In this document: positions 58,953-64,000 of the stretch, piece after piece
Position numbering within the stretch: the first letter of the stretch is position 1
Layout of the letters: every line of letters begins with the position of its first letter
Origin: Algiphilus sp965216485
GTDB taxonomy: Bacteria; Pseudomonadota; Gammaproteobacteria; Nevskiales; Nevskiaceae
Assembly: GCF_965216485.1 (NCBI RefSeq)
Contig: NZ_OZ244162.1
Span: 310,001-374,000 of the forward strand
Length of the DNA stretch: 64,000 bases
Direction of reading: 5' to 3'
Notes under the pieces: generated by a model
Database searches by the model: none
The model's input: the letters and a program-made list of their open reading frames with translations, nothing else
Told to the model about the DNA's origin: nothing
Position numbers and translations under genes: made by a program

Positions 58953-59501
58953 CTATTCGCCTTCTTCGTCGAAGGTGTAGCGCGGGCTGTCCTCGTCGCA
59001 GCGCGCTTCGGTGACGAAGGTACGCGTCACGTCGACGACGCCCAGATGCTGGATGGTGCGCCGCCCGAGCAGCACGGGGTACAGCATGTCGCTGCGGTCT
59101 TCCAGACTGAACTGTTCTTCATAGATCGCGCTTCCAATGCAGACGGCCATCAGCACAACCGGACGGCGGTCCTCGCCGCCCGCGCCGCGCAGGATGACGT
59201 TGCGATAGAGCGGACGCTCGAACAGCTTCTGTACGGATTCCTCGTTGCGCTCGTCTTCGACATCGACCATGAAGCGCACCCACTTCTCGCCGTCCTGCTC
59301 GAAGCGCTCGATATGGGTGGCATGCATCGAAGAGGTCAACGCACCGGTATCGACCTTGGCCTTGACTTCCACGCCCCATTCGTCGAATTGAATCTTCTCA
59401 ACCCAGCCCAGCACGTGATTGGTGCTTTGGGCGTGCGCCGCGACCGGCAAGACCATGCCGAAAGCGATCAGAAAATGCAGGGCGGGACGGCGAAAAATCA
59501 T
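58953..59501 (-). CDS. Exported retropepsin-like aspartic protease (ATP-dependent zinc protease family)
   Basis: A 182-residue protein with a signal peptide (cleaved after AAHA, about residue 24) and a pepsin-like fold. The active-site motif is VDTGALTSSMHA, with the catalytic Asp in KVDTGA. The family also has an LGRRTI segment near the end. This family was once called zinc protease and is now regarded as retropepsin-like, related to RimB. GGGAG lies upstream of the ATG. The exported location differs from cytosolic RimB. It follows purT on the same strand. Confidence 0.85.
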   Translation of the reverse strand: MIFRRPALHFLIAFGMVLPVAAHAQSTNHVLGWVEKIQFDEWGVEVKAKVDTGALTSSMHATHIERFEQDGEKWVRFMVDVEDERNEESVQKLFERPLYRNVILRGAGGEDRRPVVLMAVCIGSAIYEEQFSLEDRSDMLYPVLLGRRTIQHLGVVDVTRTFVTEARCDEDSPRYTFDEEGE

Positions 59502-59541
59502 GGGTGAAGCTCCCTTGGGGTAGGCGCGGCAGTCGCCGCAA

Positions 59542-60735
59542 TCAGTTCGGCGCTACCAGGTGAATACTGTCGCCCGCGCGGCGGGCGCGGGCGCGGGCGA
59601 TCTCGATGTCGTCCCCTAACGCCAACGTCACGCCCATGCGCCGACGGCCGCCCCCGAGTTCGGGCTTTCCGAACAGACGCAGGTGCACATCGGGCACCGC
59701 GAGGGCCTCATCCAGACCGCCGAATCGCGGTGCGACGGTGTCTCCTTCGAACACCAGCGCACGCGATGCCGCCGCACCGTAGCTGCGGATGGCCGGCACA
59801 GGCAGCCCAAGGATAGCGCGGGCGTGCAAAGCGAACTCTGATAAATCCTGACTGATCAGCGTCACCAGACCGGTGTCATGGGGCCGCGGCGACACTTCGG
59901 AGAACAGCACCTCATCGCCGCGCACAAAGAGCTCAACGCCGAAGACGCCATAGCCGCCGAGATTGGCGGTCACGCTAGCCGCGATTTCCTGAGCATGCGC
60001 CAGCGCTGCGTCCGACATCGGCTGCGGTTGCCATGACTCGCGGTAATCGCCATCGATCTGCAGATGGCCAATGGGCGGGCAGAAGTTGGTGCCCGAGACC
60101 GAGCGCACGGTCAGCAGGGTGATCTCGTAATCGAAAGGGACGAAGCCTTCAACAATGCAGCGGCCCGCGCCGGCGCGACCGCCCGCCTGCGCGTAGGACC
60201 AGGCCGTGTCGATGTCCGCTACGCTTCGGATGGTGGACTGTCCCTTGCCGGAGCTGCTCATGATCGGCTTCAGCACGCACGGCAGCCCCACCGCCTGCAC
60301 CGCCTCGCGGCAGTCATCAAGGCTATCGACAAAGCGATAGGGCGAGGTAGGCAGCGCCAGCTCCTCCGCCGCCAGACGGCGAATGCCCTCCCGGTTCATT
60401 GTCAGTCGGGCGGCACGGGCGGTAGGCACCACGGGCCAGCCTTCCGCCTCCAAGGCTTCCAGGGTATCGGTGGCAATCGCCTCGATTTCCGGGACGATGA
60501 GCGCGGGTCGCTCCTGCTCCACCACCGCGCGAAGACGTGCACCATCGAGCATCGGAAAGACATGGGAACGATGCGCGACCTGCATGGCAGGGGCATTCGC
60601 ATAGCGATCACAGGCGATCACTTCGACGCCCAGCCGTTGCAGTTCGATGGCGACTTCCTTGCCCAATTCCCCGCTGCCAAGCAGCAGGACGCGCTTGGCG
60701 GCGGGACTCAGTGGTGTAGCGATGGTGGTATCCAT
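59542..60735 (-). CDS. purT: Formate-dependent phosphoribosylglycinamide formyltransferase
   Basis: Third step of purine synthesis using formate and ATP. The 397-residue ATP-grasp protein has LLGSGELGKEVAIELQRLG (as LLGSGELGKE then EVAIELQ), CVLKPIMSSSGKGQS, and the metal-binding VLFSEVSPRPHDTGLVT. The length matches the family (about 392). It is downstream of the beta-barrel gene by 15 bases, probably by chance. Confidence 0.95.
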   Translation of the reverse strand: MDTTIATPLSPAAKRVLLLGSGELGKEVAIELQRLGVEVIACDRYANAPAMQVAHRSHVFPMLDGARLRAVVEQERPALIVPEIEAIATDTLEALEAEGWPVVPTARAARLTMNREGIRRLAAEELALPTSPYRFVDSLDDCREAVQAVGLPCVLKPIMSSSGKGQSTIRSVADIDTAWSYAQAGGRAGAGRCIVEGFVPFDYEITLLTVRSVSGTNFCPPIGHLQIDGDYRESWQPQPMSDAALAHAQEIAASVTANLGGYGVFGVELFVRGDEVLFSEVSPRPHDTGLVTLISQDLSEFALHARAILGLPVPAIRSYGAAASRALVFEGDTVAPRFGGLDEALAVPDVHLRLFGKPELGGGRRRMGVTLALGDDIEIARARARRAGDSIHLVAPN

Positions 60736-60750
60736 CGCGTCATTGTCCCA

Positions 60751-61428
60751 CTACTGGAAGTTGAAGTCGGTTCCGATCTCTAGCACGAAGGCATCGACAT
60801 CGCCGGTGTAGCGTGCGTACAGTAATTCGACGCCGATGGGGCTTGAGCCGTAGCGATAGCCGGCGCCCACCTGCCAGGCAAAGCCTTCGCGATCGTCATC
60901 CAGCTCGGGGATATTGGTGTCGGTGTAGGCATAGCCGGCCTTGGCAATGCCGTACAGCGTAGTGGGCGTGCGATAGGACACAAAAGCGCCCAGCGACTGC
61001 ATGATGAATTCTTCATTGCTGCGGGTGTTATTCCCGCCACCACCGCTGTCGCCGTCACCGGGCAGAAGGCCGCCGCCTCCACCGCCCAAGCCACCGGTGC
61101 CTTCATTCTCGCCGGGCCGAATGGTCTGCACGAAGCTCAGGCCAATGCCGAGACCCTTGATGCCGATGCCGGGCAGGCGACCGAACTGCACGCCGAAGGT
61201 GCCGCCGATATTGATGGCCTCGCCTAGATTGTCGAAGTCGCTTTCTGCGCGTTGCACCCCGAAGGTACTGAACAAGCCGCCGCCGCCATCCTGGATTTCC
61301 GGCTGGCCGGTATCGCTGTCCTGCGCCAGAGCCGCAGTCGCTAACGCAAACAGCAGCGGTGCAACGAGGACCGACACCCGTCGGCTGGGTTGGAATGCTT
61401 GATGCTCGGTCATTGCGATGCTCTTCAT
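60751..61428 (-). CDS. Outer-membrane beta-barrel protein (OmpA/OprF-like porin fold)
   Basis: A 225-residue protein with a signal peptide (cleaved after TAALA, about residue 35) and alternating beta strands ending in a C-terminal aromatic residue region (LEIGTDFNFQ). Such ends are recognised by the Bam complex. The barrel appears to be eight-stranded. A glycine-rich insertion (about 115-135; GGGGGGLLPGDGDSGGGG) is likely an extracellular loop. The start may be ATG 61413. The function is unknown. Confidence 0.75.
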   Translation of the reverse strand: MKSIAMTEHQAFQPSRRVSVLVAPLLFALATAALAQDSDTGQPEIQDGGGGLFSTFGVQRAESDFDNLGEAINIGGTFGVQFGRLPGIGIKGLGIGLSFVQTIRPGENEGTGGLGGGGGGLLPGDGDSGGGGNNTRSNEEFIMQSLGAFVSYRTPTTLYGIAKAGYAYTDTNIPELDDDREGFAWQVGAGYRYGSSPIGVELLYARYTGDVDAFVLEIGTDFNFQ

Positions 61429-61518
61429 TTCCGTTCAGAAAACACTACGTACGCTTTCACGTTGCGGATGAAAATCGCCTGAACATCATGGGCCGCACGC
61501 TGCGCGTAGAGTATTGCC

Positions 61519-62955
61519 ATGCCAGAACACCATCGACGCCGTACCCGCATTCTCGCCACCCTCGGCCCCGCCACCGATGCGCCCGAGGCCTTGATGGCGC
61601 TGCTGAGCGCGGGCACCGATGCTGTACGCATCAATTATTCGCACGGTTCACAGGACGACCAGGCGCGCCGCGTCCAGCAGGTTCGCAGTGCGGCAGCGGA
61701 GATCGACCGCGACATCGCCATCCTCGCCGATCTGCAAGGCCCGAAGATTCGAATCGAGCGCTTCGCCGAGGGTCCCGTCACTCTGCGCGCAGGCGCCCAT
61801 TTTTGCCTGGACACCGCGCACCCGGCCGATGCCGGCAATGACACGGTGGTCGGTTGCGCCTATCGCGACCTGCCCAAGGATGTGGTGCCGGGGGATGCCC
61901 TGCTGCTCAACGACGGCGCCATCCGGGTCGAAGTCATGGCCGTCGAAGGGACGCGCATCGAGACGCAGGTCATCATCGGCGGGGTGCTGGCGGACCGCAA
62001 GGGCATCAATAAGGCAGGCGGTGGTCTGTCTGCGGCGGCGCTCACCGACAAGGATCTCGACGACCTGCGGCACGCCGCCAGCCTGGATGTCGATTTTGTG
62101 GCCGTCTCCTTCCCGCGCAACGCCGATGACATGAAGCACGCGCGCAATCTGCTGCGCGAGCACAACAGCCATGCCGCGCTCATCGCCAAGATCGAGCGCG
62201 CCGAGGCGCTGCATGCGCTCGAAGAGATCGCAGAGGCATCGGACGGGCTGATGATCGCGCGTGGTGATCTTGGGGTGGAGATCGGCGACGCCGAGCTGCC
62301 CGCGTGGCAGAAGCGCATCACGCACGTGGCGCGCGAGGGCAATCGCCTGGTGATCACGGCCACGCAGATGATGGAGTCGATGATCAGCAGCCCCATTCCG
62401 ACCCGCGCCGAGGTGCTCGACGTGGCCAATGCCGTCATGGATGGCACCGACGCCGTCATGCTCTCGGCGGAAACGGCGGCCGGCCAGCATCCCGCACGGG
62501 TGGTGGAGGCCATGGCCCGGGTCTGCGCGGGGGCCGAGGCCGCCATGCCGGAACCTCGCACGCGCGACCGCATGGACAGCCACTTCGTGCGGACCGACGA
62601 GGCCGTGGCCATGGCCACGATCTGGACGGCGCAGCACATGCACGCCAACGCCATCGTCGCCCTCACCGAGTCGGGCGCCACCGCCTTGATGATGTCGCGC
62701 AGCGATACCCAGATCCCGATCTACGCGCTCACCCAGCACGAGCGCACCCGGCGACGCATGCGGCTGTGCCGTGGCGTCTTTCCCTGCGCCTTCGTGCCCA
62801 CCGACCTGGACAGCGGCCGGCCGGCGCAGGAAGCCATCGAGCTGCTGCTCAACGTTGGCTGGCTGCAGAAAGGCGATCGCGTCCTGCTGACCAAGGGCGA
62901 CTACAACGGACCGGGCGGCACCAACACGATGAAGATCATCCCCGTCGGCGAATGA
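61519..62955 (+). CDS. pyk: Pyruvate kinase
   Basis: Last glycolytic step. The 478-residue protein has RILATLGPATDAPE, RINYSHGS, DLQGPKIRIERF, LMIARGDLGVEIG (with the catalytic lysine upstream in LIAKIERAEA) and ATQMMESMI. The C-terminal effector domain follows. Its stop overlaps the phosphodiesterase start by four bases (ATGA). No other glycolytic genes are near. Confidence 0.97.
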   Translation: MPEHHRRRTRILATLGPATDAPEALMALLSAGTDAVRINYSHGSQDDQARRVQQVRSAAAEIDRDIAILADLQGPKIRIERFAEGPVTLRAGAHFCLDTAHPADAGNDTVVGCAYRDLPKDVVPGDALLLNDGAIRVEVMAVEGTRIETQVIIGGVLADRKGINKAGGGLSAAALTDKDLDDLRHAASLDVDFVAVSFPRNADDMKHARNLLREHNSHAALIAKIERAEALHALEEIAEASDGLMIARGDLGVEIGDAELPAWQKRITHVAREGNRLVITATQMMESMISSPIPTRAEVLDVANAVMDGTDAVMLSAETAAGQHPARVVEAMARVCAGAEAAMPEPRTRDRMDSHFVRTDEAVAMATIWTAQHMHANAIVALTESGATALMMSRSDTQIPIYALTQHERTRRRMRLCRGVFPCAFVPTDLDSGRPAQEAIELLLNVGWLQKGDRVLLTKGDYNGPGGTNTMKIIPVGE

Positions 62956-63668
62956 AACCGCGCCCCGCCTTCGATCCGCAATTCACCATCTTCGGGCACC
63001 GCGGGGCGGCCGGCTGCGCACCGGAGAACACCCTGCTCGGTTTCCATACCGCCATCGCGCAGGGCGTGGCGTGGATCGAGTGCGACGTACAGGCGCATCC
63101 AGAAGCCCTGCTGCTGTTCCATGACGATCGCCTGCGCCGCACCACTGGGGCGCGCGGCCGCCTGCTGGACACACCGCTGGCCACACTGAAAACCCTGGAT
63201 GCGGGAGGCGGCAGCACGATCCCGACGCTGCAGGAGGCCTTGGCCGCGCTGCAGGGCAGGGTCGCCCTCAACATCGAGCTCAAGGCGGGGGACGCCGTGG
63301 CGGAACGCACGGGAGAAGCGCTGTGCAGGGCGGTGGAAGAGGGATGGGACCCGGCGCAGCTCCTGGTGTCGGCCTTCGATCACACGGCCCTGCAGCGCTT
63401 CTGTCTGGCCGCACCGCAGATCCCGGTGGCCCCGCTGTTCGACCGTCCGAGCCCGCGCATGGTGGAGGTCGCGCGATCGCTTGACGCCGCGGCCATCCAC
63501 ATCGGCCTGGCCGTGGCCACCCCCATCGTGCTGTCGGCACTGGACGAAGCGGGCTTGCCGATTCATGTCTACACCATCAACCAGCCGGCATTGGCGGATC
63601 GGCTGCGCGAACGTGGAGTGTCCGGCATTTTTACCGATTACCCGCAGCGCTTTATCCTTCGAGACTGA
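62952..63668 (+). CDS. Glycerophosphodiester phosphodiesterase
   Basis: A 238-residue cytosolic TIM-barrel enzyme that hydrolyses glycerophosphodiesters to glycerol-3-phosphate and alcohol. The family signature FGHRGAAGCAPENTLLGF has the catalytic His. Metal ligands lie in ECDVQAHPE and the second catalytic His in LLFHDDRLRRTT. NIELKAGD follows. It lacks a signal peptide, unlike GlpQ, so it resembles UgpQ. It is coupled to pyk by an ATGA overlap. Confidence 0.93.
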   Translation: MKPRPAFDPQFTIFGHRGAAGCAPENTLLGFHTAIAQGVAWIECDVQAHPEALLLFHDDRLRRTTGARGRLLDTPLATLKTLDAGGGSTIPTLQEALAALQGRVALNIELKAGDAVAERTGEALCRAVEEGWDPAQLLVSAFDHTALQRFCLAAPQIPVAPLFDRPSPRMVEVARSLDAAAIHIGLAVATPIVLSALDEAGLPIHVYTINQPALADRLRERGVSGIFTDYPQRFILRD

Positions 63669-63710
63669 GCAGTCACATCGGCGTCATGCCAACGCGCTGG
63701 AATAGCGACC

Positions 63711-64000
63711 ATGAATACCCAAAGCACGAGTTCTTCCAAGGTGGAGACGCTGCCCGCCGAGGTGACGGACACTCCCGACCTCACCGCGCCGGAGCTGTAC
63801 ATCAACCGCGAGCTGAGCCTGCTCGCCTTCAATCGTCGCGTGCTCGAACAGGCGCTGGACGAAAGCATTCCGCTGCTGGAACGGCTCAAATTCGTCTGTA
63901 TCGCCAGCTCCAATCTCGACGAGTTCTTCGAGATCCGTGTCGCCGGCCTCAAGAAAATGGCTGAGCTCAATCCGAATCAGCGCGCCGCCGACGGCCAGCC
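63711..64000 (+). CDS. ppk: Polyphosphate kinase 1, N-terminal part
   Basis: The gene runs off the right edge; about 96 residues are visible. The N-terminal domain of PPK1 is clear in LYINRELSLLAFNRRVLEQA and FVCIASSNLDEFFEIRVAGLK, preceded by a short variable tail. PPK1 makes polyphosphate from ATP. The catalytic histidine region lies beyond the window. It is on the same strand as pyk and the phosphodiesterase, 42 bases downstream. Confidence 0.93.
   Translation, partial: MNTQSTSSSKVETLPAEVTDTPDLTAPELYINRELSLLAFNRRVLEQALDESIPLLERLKFVCIASSNLDEFFEIRVAGLKKMAELNPNQRAADGQ

Noticed and set aside
1..64000. tRNA, rRNA, CRISPR array or insertion sequence
   Set aside because: No tRNA-like cloverleaf, direct-repeat array or transposase was seen. 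Small structured RNAs could still be missed by eye.

Overview
The window is GC-rich and very densely coded, with about 67 genes on both strands, many 1-11 base overlaps and few gaps. Gene content points to a free-living gammaproteobacterium of the Nevskiales/Salinisphaerales/Xanthomonadales type. The signs are ErpA, the ubiE-ubiJ-ubiB operon, rhodanese-grxC-secB-gpsA facing envC-ctpA-yibQ, dapF-DUF484-xerC-hslVU, HemJ in place of HemG, and TypA. No tRNA, rRNA, CRISPR array, insertion sequence or prophage was seen. The genus is inference and cannot be fixed by eye.

Layout. 1-21 kb is mostly core: anmK (partial) and erpA; bactofilin with a coiled-coil membrane partner and argC; hemJ; bacterioferritin and Bfd with a Fur-type site that may also drive a small RNA; rppH; phosphatases; a corrinoid adenosyltransferase; ampD; an M16 lipoprotein protease; trmL; gpsA-secB-grxC-rhodanese; envC-ctpA-yibQ; ubiEJB. 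21.3-25.4 kb holds a compact four-gene accessory operon: a C39-like papain-fold protein, an RLAN/RimK ATP-grasp ligase, a GCS2-type ligase and an N-formylglutamate-amidohydrolase-like hydrolase. It looks like an uncharacterised amide or peptide biosynthesis system. 25.4-30.3 kb is DUF971-hslU-hslV-xerC-DUF484-dapF.

30.3-37.5 kb is a lipid and haloalkane region: haloalkane dehalogenase, a lone ParM-like actin, wax ester synthase/DGAT, an aldehyde dehydrogenase, and a prolyl oligopeptidase whose signal peptide and mature part lie in different frames. 37.6-46.9 kb has a SPOR protein, a bacterial voltage-gated sodium channel, exported proteins, typA, panE and arfB. 47.0-51.7 kb is a convergent pair of operons (TPR, HupE/UreJ and NikL-like proteins against DUF4331 and a small lipoprotein). 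Three of these exported proteins are predicted to show a histidine at or near the mature N-terminus, suggesting periplasmic metal handling. 52-64 kb has a cold-shock protein, a VOC protein, DjlA, a PhoX-like Tat lipoprotein, a large MscS channel, an exported aspartoacylase-like enzyme facing a retropepsin-like protease, purT, a beta-barrel protein, pyk, a phosphodiesterase and the start of ppk.

Two genome-style features recur. Five of fifteen convergent gene pairs end on one shared CTAG in which both genes read TAG. Non-ATG starts are frequent, including a probable CTG start for the RLAN ligase. Protein families were assigned by reading motifs, with no database search.
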